Shown: one piece after another, positions 46,139 through 56,000 of the stretch
How the letters are laid out: each line of letters opens with the position of its first letter
Position numbering within the stretch: position 1 is the first letter of the stretch
From: Saccharopolyspora ipomoeae
GTDB lineage: Bacteria; Actinomycetota; Actinomycetes; Mycobacteriales; Pseudonocardiaceae
DNA length: 64,000 bases
NCBI RefSeq assembly: GCF_029952525.1
Contig: NZ_JASAOF010000004.1
Location: 124,001 to 188,000, forward strand
Direction of reading: 5' to 3'
Program-made: the position numbers and the translations under genes
The notes under the pieces: model-generated
The model's input: the letters and a program-made list of their open reading frames with translations, nothing else
Database searches by the model: none
Told to the model about the DNA's origin: nothing

Positions 46139-47290
46139 TCATGTCCCCTCCGCTTCGGAGTTCACGACCGTCCGCGTCACGCGCGGCCGGAACATGCCGG
46201 TGACGATCTCGTAGTGGATGGTGCCGAGCTCGTCGGCCCACTCGGCGGCGGTCGGCTCGCCCCGGTCCCCGGGACCGAAGACGATCACCTCGTCGCCTTC
46301 GCGGACCTCGTCGTCGCCGCAGTCCACGACCAGCTGGTCCATGCACACCCGGCCGCGCACCGGCCTGCGCCTCCCGGCCAGCCACACGTCCATCCGGCCG
46401 GACAGGCTGCGCGGCACGCCGTCGGCGTAGCCGACCGGCACCAGCGCCAGGTTGGTGGCCTTCCGCGCGGTCCACGAGTGGCCGTAGGAGACGCTCTCAC
46501 CTGCGGGGACGCGCTTGGTCAGGGAGACCGAGGAGCGGAAGGTCATGGCCGGGCGCAGGTCGTGATCACCGGCCTGCGGCACGGGGTCGAGCCCGTAGAC
46601 GGCGATGCCCGGGCGGACCAGCTCGAAGTGCAGGTCGGGGCGGGTGAGCACGGCGGCGGAGTTGGCGAGGTGCCGGATCGGGTCCAGCCCGGCGGCCCGC
46701 GCCTGCTCGTAGGCGCGGGCGAAGCGCTCGGCCTGCATGTCGATCGACGGGTGGCCGGGCTCGTCGGCGCAGGCCAGGTGCGACCAGACGGCCTCGACCC
46801 GGATGCGCCCGGCGGCCTCGGCCTTCGCGGCGGCCTCGACCAGCGCGGGCCACAGGTCGGCGGGGCAGCCGCTGCGCGCCAGCCCGGTGTCGATCTTGAG
46901 GTGGACCCGCGCGACGCGGTCCTGCGCCGTTGCGGCGGCGACGATGCGGGCCAGCGTGGCCTGCGAGGACGCGGAGAGCTCGATGTCGGCGGCGATGGCC
47001 GGGCCGAACTCGTCGCCCTCGGTGAACAGCCAGCACAGCACCGGCGCGGTGATGCCGCCCTCGCGCAGCTGCAACGCCTCGCCGAGCGCGGCGACTCCGA
47101 GCCGGTCGGCCCCGGCCTCCAGCGCGGCGCGCGCGACGGTCAGGGCTCCGTGGCCGTAGCCGTCGGACTTCACGATCACCATCGTGCGCGCGCCCGAGTC
47201 GGCGGCACGGCCCGCGAGAACCCGGACGTTGTGGCGGATCGCATCGACGTCGATCCGCAGGTCGGCGCGGTACACGTGCTGGTCACTCAT
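46139..47290 (-). CDS. alr: Alanine racemase
   Basis: 383 residues. The PLP-binding Lys lies in VIVKSDGYGHG and the second catalytic Tyr in SVSYGHSWTA; CMDQLVVDCG is the C-terminal signature. It makes D-alanine for peptidoglycan. ATG 47290 was chosen over upstream in-frame starts. Followed by an alpha/beta hydrolase and tsaE on the same strand after a 127-base gap. Confidence 0.96.
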   Translation of the reverse strand: MSDQHVYRADLRIDVDAIRHNVRVLAGRAADSGARTMVIVKSDGYGHGALTVARAALEAGADRLGVAALGEALQLREGGITAPVLCWLFTEGDEFGPAIAADIELSASSQATLARIVAAATAQDRVARVHLKIDTGLARSGCPADLWPALVEAAAKAEAAGRIRVEAVWSHLACADEPGHPSIDMQAERFARAYEQARAAGLDPIRHLANSAAVLTRPDLHFELVRPGIAVYGLDPVPQAGDHDLRPAMTFRSSVSLTKRVPAGESVSYGHSWTARKATNLALVPVGYADGVPRSLSGRMDVWLAGRRRPVRGRVCMDQLVVDCGDDEVREGDEVIVFGPGDRGEPTAAEWADELGTIHYEIVTGMFRPRVTRTVVNSEAEGT

Positions 47291-47455
47291 GGCCCGGTCA
47301 TGCTCCCACATACGCCGTCCCGCCCTTCGCCCGACGTGGCCTTTCCCCAGCTCAACGCACTGACGGGACGACCCCCGAACGCGAAATCCACGCCACATCC
47401 CACCATCGTGTGGAATCCGCTCGAATCCCGCGCGAAGTTCGGACCTTCACGCGGG

Positions 47456-48979
47456 TCAGGCGTTCAGGGCGGCGTCCCGGACCGCGCGGATGGCCGCCGG
47501 GACCGCCTCCAGCAGGGCCGAGGCACCGATCGGGGCGCCGGCCTCGGAACGCGGGCCGTCGCCGGAGGCGCCGTGGGCCGCGATCTCCGCCGCCAGGGAG
47601 TGGACGTGGGCGGCGTAACCGCAGGCCAGCAGGGGTTCGACGCCGGTGGCGAGCAGCGCGCCGATGAGGCCGGTGAGCACGTCGCCGGAACCGGCCGTGG
47701 CGGGCCACGCCTGCCGGGCGTCGTTGACCAGGACCCTGCCGTCGGGGGCCGCGATGACCGTGGTGTTGCCCTTGAGCAGCACGAACGCGTCGCAGCGGGC
47801 GGCGACCTCGCGGGCCGCCCAGACTCGGTCGGCGCCGAGCTCGGCACCGGCCAGCCGCGCGAACTCGCCCGCGTGCGGGGTCAGGACGAGCGGCGCGTCC
47901 GGGTCGCGGGAGTCCCACATCGCGTCGTCGTCGGCGAGGATCGTGATCGAGTCGGCGTCGGCGCACACCGGCCGCCCGGACTCCAGCACGAACCGCAGCA
48001 CGTCGCGGCCGCTGGCGCCGACCCCGATGCCGGGTCCGACCGACCACGCCTGCACGCGTCCGGCGTCGCCGATCGAGCCGGTCGCCACGGTCTCCGGCCA
48101 GCGGGCCCGCACCTCGTCGGCAGCGGGACCGGCGTAGCGCACCATCCCGGCGGTGGCCCGGACGGCGGCGCCGGTGGCCAGGACCGCCGCACCCGGGTAG
48201 GTCGCCGAACCGGCGGCGACGCCCACCACACCGGTGCTGTACTTGTCGTCCTCCGGGCCCGGGACCGGCCAGTTCTCGCCGATGTCGGCGGCGTCGAGCA
48301 GCGACAGCTCCGGTTCGGGCAGTTCCTCGGTGATGCCGATGCCGACGGCGATGACCTCGCCGGAGCGCACCGCACCGGCCCCGAGCACGTGGCAGGGCTT
48401 GAGCCCGCCGAAGGTCACCGTCAGATCCGCCGAGACGGCCGGTCCCTCGACGGCCCCGGTCATCGGGTCCACGCCGGACGGCAGGTCCACGGCCACGATC
48501 GGCACGATCACCCGCCGCACCAGCTCGGCCGCGACCGGCCGCAGCGGGCCGCTCCCGGACAGGCCCACGATCCCGTCGACGACGAGGTCCGCGCGCTCCA
48601 GCGCGTCGGCGGCCTCGGCGCCGATCCCGGTGGTGTCGGCGCCCGCGCCCTCGGCCGGAACCGCCCGGCCACCGGCGCGGCGGAGCCCTTCGAGCCCGGC
48701 CGCGTGGGTCTTCTCCGGCGCCAGCAGCACGGCGGTCACGCCGACGCCGCGCCGACGCAGGAACGCGCCCGCCCACAGCGCGTCACCACCGTTGTTCCCG
48801 GCCCCGACCAGCAGTGCGACCCGCCGCCCGGCGACGCCGCCGGTCTGATCGGCGAGCACCCGCGCGCACTGACCGGCCACCGCGTAGGCGGCCCGGCGCA
48901 TCACGACGGGTTCCGGGGTCCGGGCGAACAACCGCTGCTCGGCGGCCCGAACCTGGTCAGGAGTCCACACGCCCTGCAT
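47456..48979 (-). CDS. nnr: Bifunctional NAD(P)H-hydrate epimerase/dehydratase
   Basis: 507 residues. The N-terminal epimerase (YjeF_N) domain has LVGAGNNGGDALWAG and VDLPSGVD; the C-terminal ADP/ATP-dependent dehydratase has TPHAGEFARL, LLKGNTTVIA and TAGSGDVLTG. It repairs hydrated NADH/NADPH. ATG 48979 follows AGAGG; GTG directly before it is also possible. Lies between glmS and alr, as in mycobacteria. Confidence 0.95.
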   Translation of the reverse strand: MQGVWTPDQVRAAEQRLFARTPEPVVMRRAAYAVAGQCARVLADQTGGVAGRRVALLVGAGNNGGDALWAGAFLRRRGVGVTAVLLAPEKTHAAGLEGLRRAGGRAVPAEGAGADTTGIGAEAADALERADLVVDGIVGLSGSGPLRPVAAELVRRVIVPIVAVDLPSGVDPMTGAVEGPAVSADLTVTFGGLKPCHVLGAGAVRSGEVIAVGIGITEELPEPELSLLDAADIGENWPVPGPEDDKYSTGVVGVAAGSATYPGAAVLATGAAVRATAGMVRYAGPAADEVRARWPETVATGSIGDAGRVQAWSVGPGIGVGASGRDVLRFVLESGRPVCADADSITILADDDAMWDSRDPDAPLVLTPHAGEFARLAGAELGADRVWAAREVAARCDAFVLLKGNTTVIAAPDGRVLVNDARQAWPATAGSGDVLTGLIGALLATGVEPLLACGYAAHVHSLAAEIAAHGASGDGPRSEAGAPIGASALLEAVPAAIRAVRDAALNA

Positions 48980-49052
48980 CACGAGTCCTCTCGCCCGGGG
49001 ACAAGATCCGCCGACAGTCTGCCCCAGGCCCGCTGCCACCTCCCGGGTGACA

Positions 49053-49118
49053 CGATTTCAATGGAAACCGGGTCCCCGATCTCCATTGAAATCGGGGACC
49101 GGACTTCCGATGAAATCC
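49053..49118. repeat. Dispersed repeat family C, copy 3 (66 bp)
   Basis: Three modules with GATTTCAATGGAAACCGGG at the left and a slightly mismatched right arm. It lies between the glmS stop and the nnr start and ends 14 bases after glmS, so it could serve as the glmS 3' hairpin. Confidence 0.85.
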
Positions 49119-49131
49119 GGACCCCCGGGGA

Positions 49132-50994
49132 TCACTCGACGGTGACGGACTTCGCGAGGTTGCGCGGCTTGTCGACGTCGTAGCCGCGCGAACGGGCGAT
49201 CTCCGCGGCCAGGACCTGCAGCGGGATCGTCGACACCAGCGGCTGCAGCAGGGTCGGCACGGCCGGGATGGTGATCAGCTCGTCGGCGAAGGGCTCGATC
49301 TCGTCGTCACCCTCCTCGGCGATCACGATCGTGCGAGCACCGCGCGCCTGGATCTCCCGGATGTTGGAGACCATCTTGGAGTGCAGCAGCGCCCGACCGG
49401 TCGGCGACGGCATCACGATCACGACCGGCAGCTGGTCCTCGATCAACGCGATCGGGCCGTGCTTGAGCTCGCCCGCGGCGAAGCCCTCGGCGTGCATGTA
49501 GGCGAGCTCCTTGAGCTTGAGCGCGCCCTCCAGCGCCACCGGGTAGCCGACGTGGCGCCCCAGGAACAGCACCGCCTTCGAGTCCGCCAGCTCCTTGCCG
49601 AGCTTGCGGACCTGGTCGACGGTCGACAGCGTCGCGCTCACCGCCTCCGGCATCGCGGCGAGCTCGTTGAACTCGCGCGCCACCTCGTCGGAGTACTTCG
49701 TGCCGCGGGCCTGCGCCAGGGCCAGCCCGACCAGGTAGTTCGCCGCGATCTGGGCGAGGAACGTCTTGGTGGCGGCGACGCCGATCTCCGGGCCGGCGTG
49801 GGTGTAGAGCACCGCGTCGGACTCGCGCGGGATCTGCGCGCCGTTGGTGTTGCAGATCGCCAGGACCCGCGCCCGCTGGGTCCGCGCGTGGCGCACGGCC
49901 TCCAGGGTGTCGGCGGTCTCACCGGACTGCGAGATCGCCACCACCAGGGTGTCGCGGCCCAGGACCGGGTCGCGGTAGCGGAACTCGCTGGCCAGCTCGA
50001 CCTCGACGGGGATGCGGCACCAGTGCTCGATGGCGTACTTGGCGAGCAGGCCCGAGTGGTAGGCGGTGCCGCAGGCGACGATGAAGACCTTGGTGATGTC
50101 GCGCAGGTCCTGCTCGGTGAGCCGCTGCTCGTCGAGGACGACCTGGCCGTGGGCGAAGTGGCCGCGCAGGGTGTCGGCGAGCGCCGCGGGCTGCTCGTCG
50201 ATCTCCTTGAGCATGAAGTAGTCGTGGCCGCCCTTCTCGGCGGCCGACAGGTCCCAGTCCACGCGGAACGGCTTGGCCTCGACCTCGGCGTTGTCGAAGT
50301 CGGAGACCCGGTAGCCGTCGCGGGTGATGGTCACGACCTGGTCCTGACCGAGCTCCACCGCGTCCCGGGTGTGCTCGATGAACGCCGCCACGTCGGAGGC
50401 GACGAAGTGCTCGCCCTCGCCGACGCCGACCACCAGCGGCGAGGAGCGCCGCGCGGCCACGATCGAGCCCGGCTCGTCGGCGTGCGTCACGACCAGCGTG
50501 AACGCGCCTTCGAGGCGTCGCGCCACGGCGCAGACGCTGGCGGAGAGGTCACCGGCGGTCGGCCCGGCCGCGTAGGCCGCGGACACCAGGTGCGCGGCGG
50601 TCTCGGTGTCGGTCTCGCTGGCCATCTCGACGCCGTCGGCCTCGAGCTCGGCCCGCAGCGCGGCGAAGTTCTCGATGATGCCGTTGTGCACCACCGCGAC
50701 CCGGTCGGTCGAGTCCCGGTGGGGGTGGGCGTTGCGGTCGGTGGGTGCACCGTGCGTCGCCCACCGGGTGTGCCCCATGCCCGCGTTGCCCTCGAACCGG
50801 GAGCCGTCGCTCTCGGCGAGCTTCTTCTCCAGGTTCGACAGCGCTCCGGCCGCCCGCTCCACCGCGAGGCCGCCCTCACCGTCGAGCAGCGCCACGCCCG
50901 CCGAGTCGTAACCCCGGTACTCAAGTCGCCGAAGTCCGCCCAGCACGACTTCCAGCGCCTGGCGATGTCCTACGTAACCCACGATGCCGCACAC
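49132..50994 (-). CDS. glmS: Glutamine--fructose-6-phosphate aminotransferase
   Basis: 620 residues. The N-terminal Ntn amidotransferase begins GTG-TGC, so Cys2 becomes the nucleophile after Met removal (CGIVGYVGHRQA). Two SIS domains follow, with ISQSGETADTLEA; the C-terminus is DVDKPRNLAKSVTVE. It makes glucosamine-6-phosphate for peptidoglycan. The frame is open upstream, but the start must be at the Cys. TACCCT lies seven bases before the GTG, suggesting leaderless transcription. Confidence 0.97.
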   Translation of the reverse strand: MCGIVGYVGHRQALEVVLGGLRRLEYRGYDSAGVALLDGEGGLAVERAAGALSNLEKKLAESDGSRFEGNAGMGHTRWATHGAPTDRNAHPHRDSTDRVAVVHNGIIENFAALRAELEADGVEMASETDTETAAHLVSAAYAAGPTAGDLSASVCAVARRLEGAFTLVVTHADEPGSIVAARRSSPLVVGVGEGEHFVASDVAAFIEHTRDAVELGQDQVVTITRDGYRVSDFDNAEVEAKPFRVDWDLSAAEKGGHDYFMLKEIDEQPAALADTLRGHFAHGQVVLDEQRLTEQDLRDITKVFIVACGTAYHSGLLAKYAIEHWCRIPVEVELASEFRYRDPVLGRDTLVVAISQSGETADTLEAVRHARTQRARVLAICNTNGAQIPRESDAVLYTHAGPEIGVAATKTFLAQIAANYLVGLALAQARGTKYSDEVAREFNELAAMPEAVSATLSTVDQVRKLGKELADSKAVLFLGRHVGYPVALEGALKLKELAYMHAEGFAAGELKHGPIALIEDQLPVVIVMPSPTGRALLHSKMVSNIREIQARGARTIVIAEEGDDEIEPFADELITIPAVPTLLQPLVSTIPLQVLAAEIARSRGYDVDKPRNLAKSVTVE

Positions 50995-51054
50995 GCGAGC
51001 CAGGGTAGCCATTCCGCCCGAACAGAACATGACGGAGCCCTGGTGACCCACGTC

Positions 51055-51086
51055 GCTCGAGGTTCTCCTACCCGCACCGCCGAGCA
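51055..51086 (+). repeat. Dispersed repeat family A, end fragment
   Basis: CTCCTACCCGCACCGCCGAGCA and the bases before it match the right end of copies 1 and 2. The rest of the element is missing. It lies between the divergent glmS and hydrolase-like genes. Confidence 0.6.
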
Positions 51087-51147
51087 AGGCGACCACCGGA
51101 TAACGGTTGACGCGCGCGTGCGCGTAGATCCGCTACCGTTGTCGACC

Positions 51148-51981
51148 ATGGCGCGCAAAGCCAAGAAGCTGCCCTCCGCGAAGCACGCGTTCGTCGAGCT
51201 GTCCCGTCGTGGTCCGCACGACGTGCTGCACGGCGACATGGCCCTGGTCGGTCTGCCCGGCACGGTCTGCACCCCGCGCACGGGGACGGGTCTGCCCGCC
51301 GTCGTGTTCGGGCACGGCTGGTTGCAGCCGCCGCGCCGCTACCTGGCCCTGATGAGGCACCTCGCGAGCTGGGGCATCGTCGTGGTCTCGCCCGCCACCC
51401 ACCGCGGCCCGCTGGCCTCGCACCGGCTCTACGCCGAGGACATGCGCGCCGCCCTGGACGTCGCGGTCGGCGTCCGGCTGGGCGAGGGCAAGATCAGCGT
51501 GGACGAGAACAAGCTCGGCGCCGCCGGTCACGCGATGGGCGGAGGTTGCGCCGTGCTGGCCGCGGCCGAGGATCAGCGCATCAAGGCGGTCGCCACCCTC
51601 GCCGCCGCCGAGACCCACCCGTCGGCCCTCGACGCGGCCCCGAAGGTCAAGGCCCCGGCCCTGCACCTCGCCGCCGCCGAGGACCTGCTCACCCCGCCGG
51701 TCGCCAACGCCGAACCGATCTCCCGCGCCTGGGGCGGCCCGGTGCAGCTGCGCACCATCAAGAAGGCCACCCACCTCGGCTTCACCGAGGGCGCGCACTG
51801 GTCCCAGCTGCTGCTGCACGGCAAGCCGGAGTACACCACCCAGCGCATCACCAAGGGCCTGCTCACGGCGTTCTTCCTCCGCGCCCTCGCCAACGACCGC
51901 CGCGGAGACCTCCTGCTCAACGAGAACATCAAGGGCAGCACCATCGACCAGGTCAACACCCACGGGAAACTCGCCGCGTAG
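51148..51981 (+). CDS. Alpha/beta hydrolase-fold protein without Ser nucleophile (Rv3438-like position)
   Basis: 277 residues of the dienelactone hydrolase/chlorophyllase-like fold: [11 protein letters not shown] (oxyanion region), [10 protein letters not shown] and ATHLGFTEG in the Asp and His positions. The nucleophile elbow reads GHAMGG: the codon is GCG, so Ala replaces Ser or Cys. Enzymatic hydrolysis by the usual route is not expected. Divergent from glmS. TACCGT eight bases before ATG 51148 suggests a leaderless transcript. Function unknown. Confidence 0.85.
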   Translation: MARKAKKLPSAKHAFVELSRRGPHDVLHGDMALVGLPGTVCTPRTGTGLPAVVFGHGWLQPPRRYLALMRHLASWGIVVVSPATHRGPLASHRLYAEDMRAALDVAVGVRLGEGKISVDENKLGAAGHAMGGGCAVLAAAEDQRIKAVATLAAAETHPSALDAAPKVKAPALHLAAAEDLLTPPVANAEPISRAWGGPVQLRTIKKATHLGFTEGAHWSQLLLHGKPEYTTQRITKGLLTAFFLRALANDRRGDLLLNENIKGSTIDQVNTHGKLAA

Positions 51982-52033
51982 ACCTTCCCGGAACCCTCCC
52001 GGTGCGACGAACGGATGCGGGAGAATCCCGCCC

Positions 52034-52774
52034 ATGACCTCGCCGCAGCCGCCCCACGGTCAGCCCCAGCAGCCCGGTGTTCAGCCACCCGGCTACCCGC
52101 AGCAGGGACTTCCACCTCAGGGCCATGCCCAGCCGGGATACCCCCAGCAGCCTGCTCATCCGCAGCAACAAACAGGTTATCCACAGGGTTATCCACAGCA
52201 GGCGGGACCGCAGCAGGGCGGTTCTGGTCCAGGCCGGATCATCGGGTTCCTCACGGCCGCCATCGCGATCATCGCGGGGCTCGTCGTCTTCTTCGACGGG
52301 ATGGACAGCCTCCGCGGAATCGTGATGTGCGTGACCGGTGGACTGGTGTTGATCGCGGGCGGTGTCCTGCTGGTGCTGCGGTTCTGGTTCGCGCCGTTCG
52401 TCGTGCTCGGGGGCGGCGTCCTGCTGCTGGGGAACCTGGTGTGGGCGGTGATCTTCGGGCTGATGACGATGGACCGCGACGACACGATCGCCGAAGCGCT
52501 CCTCCCCTTCGCCGGGATCGCGACGTTCCTGCCCGGGCTGGTCGTCACGGTGCTCGCGTTCCTGCCGGTCGTGCGCAAGTCGCTCAAGCCCAGGCCCGGT
52601 GGTTCCCGCGCGGCGCAGCCGGTGCAGTTCGGCGGGTATCCCCAGCAGGGCGGGTTCGCCTACCCGCCTCAGCAAGCGGGATACCCGCAGCAGCAAGGAT
52701 TCCCGCAGCAGCCCGGATATCCGCCGCAGCAGCCGGGTGGACCGCAGCAGCCGGGCGGCTATCCGCAGCAGTGA
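52034..52774 (+). CDS. Pro/Gln-rich four-helix membrane protein
   Basis: 246 residues. The N-terminal 65 and C-terminal 45 residues are PQQPGYPQQ-type low complexity. The centre has about four membrane helices ([19 protein letters not shown] onward) with short loops. Such proteins are common beside type VII secretion genes and are often of unknown function. It is convergent with the next gene across a strong terminator. Confidence 0.75.
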   Translation: MTSPQPPHGQPQQPGVQPPGYPQQGLPPQGHAQPGYPQQPAHPQQQTGYPQGYPQQAGPQQGGSGPGRIIGFLTAAIAIIAGLVVFFDGMDSLRGIVMCVTGGLVLIAGGVLLVLRFWFAPFVVLGGGVLLLGNLVWAVIFGLMTMDRDDTIAEALLPFAGIATFLPGLVVTVLAFLPVVRKSLKPRPGGSRAAQPVQFGGYPQQGGFAYPPQQAGYPQQQGFPQQPGYPPQQPGGPQQPGGYPQQ

Positions 52775-52775
52775 C

Positions 52776-52813
52776 GAATCGGGCCGTGATCCTGGGGATC
52801 ACGGCCCGAATTG
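52776..52813. terminator. Bidirectional terminator
   Basis: TCGGGCCGTGATCC pairs with GGATCACGGCCCGA between two convergent genes. Confidence 0.85.
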
Positions 52814-52816
52814 CGT

Positions 52817-53401
52817 TCAGCGCAGCCAGCTCTGGTTCTCGTAGTCATCGTCGTCGTCGAACACCGGTTGCTGCCGTCGCGGCGCGGGCTTCGGCGGCGC
52901 AGGCGGTTTCGGCGCGGCAGGCGGCGGCGAGGGCGGCGGAGCGTTCCGCCGCCCGAAGCGCCCGGCCTGCACGTTCCACCCGTTGTCGGCCGGAGGTGCT
53001 TGCGGCGCGGGCGGAACCGGCGCGTGGCCGACCTGCTGGGGGGCCTGCGGTTCCGCGGCCTGCGCGGTCGTCGCGGCGGCTTCCTCCGCCTTGCTCTTCT
53101 GCGTCGCGTAGAGCTGCTGCCCGAACCGCTCCACCTCGGGATCGGGGTCCACGGTCTCCGGCTCCTCGCCGACGGAGATCTCCTGAACGCCGGACTTCTC
53201 GTCGGCGCGGCGCAGGTTCTCGGCGCGCTCGCGGATGCGCTCGACGAGCTTCTGCCCCTTCTCCGTGGTCTCCTGCGCGGCCTTGTCCGCGGCCTTCGCC
53301 GAGTCCGCCCAGCTCTGCTGGACGGCGCGGACGCTCGCCGAGTTCTCCCGCACCAGACCTTCCATCGCGTTGCGGAAGGCCTTGGCGTTCTCACTGATCA
53401 C
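52817..53401 (-). CDS. Type VII secretion-associated coiled-coil/Pro-rich protein
   Basis: 194 residues. A helical N-terminus (about 1-70, SENAKAFRNAMEGLVRENSASVRAVQQSW) is followed by an acidic hinge and a long Pro/Ala-rich region with a terminal DDDDDYENQSWLR. No family is recognised with certainty. It lies downstream of two genes for candidate type VII substrates with a 22-base gap, so it may be a partner or chaperone of them. GTG 53401 follows AAGGAG. Confidence 0.65.
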   Translation of the reverse strand: MISENAKAFRNAMEGLVRENSASVRAVQQSWADSAKAADKAAQETTEKGQKLVERIRERAENLRRADEKSGVQEISVGEEPETVDPDPEVERFGQQLYATQKSKAEEAAATTAQAAEPQAPQQVGHAPVPPAPQAPPADNGWNVQAGRFGRRNAPPPSPPPAAPKPPAPPKPAPRRQQPVFDDDDDYENQSWLR

Positions 53402-53423
53402 CGCTGCACTCCTTCACCGGGAT

Positions 53424-56000
53424 TCACTGATCCCGGTCCTCGCCCAGCACGGACTGGAAGCGCACGTTGGACGCTTCCACCCCGTCGTCGAAGAGCTGAC
53501 CCTGGGTGCGCCACGGGCTGTCGTTGGTGCGTTCCTGCTCGCCGCCCTGCTGCCCCTGGCCGGCGCCCATCATGCCGCCCATCATGCCGCCGCCCATCGC
53601 GCTCGAACCGCCCTGCCCGTTCTGCGAACCACCGGTCTGCGCACCGGCTCCCGGGTCGCCGCCGAGCGAGGAGAGACCGGTCGACCCGGCGCCTTGAGCC
53701 GCTCCACCAGCGGGATCGCCGCCCAGCGAGGCGAGCCCTGCGGAACCGGAAGGTGGCTGCGCGTCCGGGGCGCCGCCGAACAGGTCGCCGGACATGCTCC
53801 CGAAGGAGTTCTGCACGCCGTCGCCGGAAGCCCCGGACGAAGCGACTCCCGCGGCTTGCGCGGTGGTGGCCGCCGGGGCACCGGGCACCGGTTCGGCCGT
53901 CGTGTCCGCAGCGGGCATCGTGGTGAACCCGCTCGTATCCGCAGCGGGCATCGTGGTGAACCCGCTCGTGTCGGGAGCGGGCATGGTCGTGAAGCCGCTC
54001 GTCGCACCGGCTTCCGCGGGTTCGGGAATCGGCGGCGCCGGCGCCGGCGCAGGTTCCGCCGGAGGCGGACCCGGCGCGACCGGGGGTGCTTCCGGCGTCA
54101 AGGACTGCGGGGGCTCGCCCGGGTGCGGGCCGCCGACGATGCCGCCCTCAGCGGGAGGAGCCTGCCCACCCAAGGTGGGTGGCTGCGGCTCGTCGCCGAA
54201 GTCGATCGTCTGGTTCAGCGGGGGCTGGCCGCCGCCGTTGTCGACGTTGACCTTGATCTCGCCACCGGCGCCCTGCTCCAGCGTGATCGTGCGGTCGCCC
54301 TCGTGGATGACCGCGCGCCCGTCGGGACCGGCCTGGACCGGGATCGGCTGCGGCCCACCCGGTGCGGGGGCTCCCGGGGCGCCGGGCGCCGGTGCGGGCA
54401 TGGTCTGCACGCCGCCCGGAACCGCACCGGGTTGCCCGGGCATCTGCCCCGGCTGCCCTTGGCCGAAGTCGACCGCGTAGGTCTTGGGCTGGCCGTCCGG
54501 CCCGGTCAACTGGACCTGGGGCTTGCCGTCCGCGCCCGGTTCCTGAACCGTGACGGCGTTCTGGCCCTGGCCGAGCGTGACCTTCTCCCCCTCGGGCCCA
54601 CCCGGGCCGCCCTGGCCGGGCATGCCCGGGGCCTGCGGCATCTCCGGCATCTCGGGGGGCTTGGGCATCTCCGGAGCAGCGGGCATGGCACCGCCGCCAC
54701 CACCGGCACCGGCGCCTCCGCCCGCACCGCCACCAGCAGCACCGCCACCGGCTCCTCCACCAGCGCCGCCACCGGCACCGCCGCCGGAGCCTCCGCCCTG
54801 CTGACCGCCGGGCTTCTGGTCACCGCCCTTGTCGGCCGGACCGGGGTTCTTGAAGGGGTTCTCCTCCGCCTTGCCCAGTTCCTCGTTGAGCTTCTTCCAG
54901 GCGTCGTTGATGTTCTTCTTGGTGTCCTCGCACATCTTCACGAAGCCGTGCGTGGACTCCTCGACCTGCTTGGCGAAGGTGTTGCGGACGACGTTGCGAC
55001 ACTCGTCGCAAATCTTGTCCTTCACATCCTGGGTGAGGTCGCCGCAGCTCTCATCGATCTGGATGTCCCAGATGGAGCACGCTTTGCGGAGCGTGGTGTC
55101 GTCATCGGTGCCGTTGGCCACCGTGATGGTGGTGTCCCAGTCCTGCTCGGCCTTACCGCCGATCCTCGTGGAGTACTGGTCGAGCTCCAGCGCGGCGTTG
55201 GCCTTCGTCTGGATCAGCGACGAAACGGCTTTCACCGTCTCCTTGGTCGACGACGCACCGTCGCTGACCGTCTGGATCACGCGCTCCTGCGCGGTGGGGG
55301 TGAACTTCGACGAGAAGAAGTCCTGCGAAGCATCGGACGCACCGCCGGTCCAGCTCTTCCACAGACCGCCGAGCTTGTCGGACATGGTCTGCATCGACTC
55401 CCGCATGCCCTTCTCGGCTTTTTCGAGGTCGTCGATGTTCTTGGCGAACTTGTCGAAGTTCAGCTGGCGCTGCTCGTCGTAGTGCTCCTTGATCTTGTCG
55501 AGCTTCGGAACCTTGCTCTTGTCGTTGTAGTCGTGCTGGATCTTCTCGTAGAGCGGCACCCAGGTCTCGAAGAACTTCAGCCCCGGCTTGCCCGCGTCCA
55601 GCAGCTCATCCCCGGATTTGGCGCCTGCGCCGCCGTTCTCGCCGTTCTCGGACTTGCGCTTGACGTCTTCGAGCTTGCCCTTGCCGTCGCTGACTGCCTT
55701 GTCGTGCTCCCGCTTGTCGCTCGCGGCCTTGTCGCTCTCGTCCTTCGCGGCCTTGTACGACTCCCGGAGGTCTGCCTCCGCGTCTGTGGTGGTGAAACCC
55801 TCGCCGAATACGACCCGCGAATACCCATCGTCGTACTTGTCGAGGTAGGGCTCGATCTCATCCCGCATGCCGAAGTAGCCGAGATCGTCCTCACCGGCGT
55901 AATCCAGCGCGAGCTGACGTTTCTTGTCGTCGGAAACGTTGGGGTCGTCGAGGACCTTCTTGACGTCCTCCCATGCCGGGAGATTGGACTCGTCGCCCAT
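53424..56000 (-). CDS. Large WXG-like protein with Gly/Pro-rich tail, candidate type VII substrate
   Basis: 858 residues. The first roughly 380 are helical, with LWKSWTGGASDASQDFF (about 213-229) giving a W-x-G turn as in WXG100/LXG proteins, and five Cys between about 308 and 357. The remainder is Gly-, Pro- and Ala-rich. It holds three 11-residue repeats of the SGFTTMPAADT type near residue 680. It follows an EspC-like gene with a one-base overlap. A secreted or surface protein is likely; function unknown. Confidence 0.7.
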   Translation of the reverse strand: MGDESNLPAWEDVKKVLDDPNVSDDKKRQLALDYAGEDDLGYFGMRDEIEPYLDKYDDGYSRVVFGEGFTTTDAEADLRESYKAAKDESDKAASDKREHDKAVSDGKGKLEDVKRKSENGENGGAGAKSGDELLDAGKPGLKFFETWVPLYEKIQHDYNDKSKVPKLDKIKEHYDEQRQLNFDKFAKNIDDLEKAEKGMRESMQTMSDKLGGLWKSWTGGASDASQDFFSSKFTPTAQERVIQTVSDGASSTKETVKAVSSLIQTKANAALELDQYSTRIGGKAEQDWDTTITVANGTDDDTTLRKACSIWDIQIDESCGDLTQDVKDKICDECRNVVRNTFAKQVEESTHGFVKMCEDTKKNINDAWKKLNEELGKAEENPFKNPGPADKGGDQKPGGQQGGGSGGGAGGGAGGGAGGGAAGGGAGGGAGAGGGGGAMPAAPEMPKPPEMPEMPQAPGMPGQGGPGGPEGEKVTLGQGQNAVTVQEPGADGKPQVQLTGPDGQPKTYAVDFGQGQPGQMPGQPGAVPGGVQTMPAPAPGAPGAPAPGGPQPIPVQAGPDGRAVIHEGDRTITLEQGAGGEIKVNVDNGGGQPPLNQTIDFGDEPQPPTLGGQAPPAEGGIVGGPHPGEPPQSLTPEAPPVAPGPPPAEPAPAPAPPIPEPAEAGATSGFTTMPAPDTSGFTTMPAADTSGFTTMPAADTTAEPVPGAPAATTAQAAGVASSGASGDGVQNSFGSMSGDLFGGAPDAQPPSGSAGLASLGGDPAGGAAQGAGSTGLSSLGGDPGAGAQTGGSQNGQGGSSAMGGGMMGGMMGAGQGQQGGEQERTNDSPWRTQGQLFDDGVEASNVRFQSVLGEDRDQ

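Noticed and set aside
46064..49183. A 1039-codon plus-strand frame opposite alr and nnr
   Set aside because: Shadow of well-supported minus-strand genes; composition is that of a reverse-complement frame.
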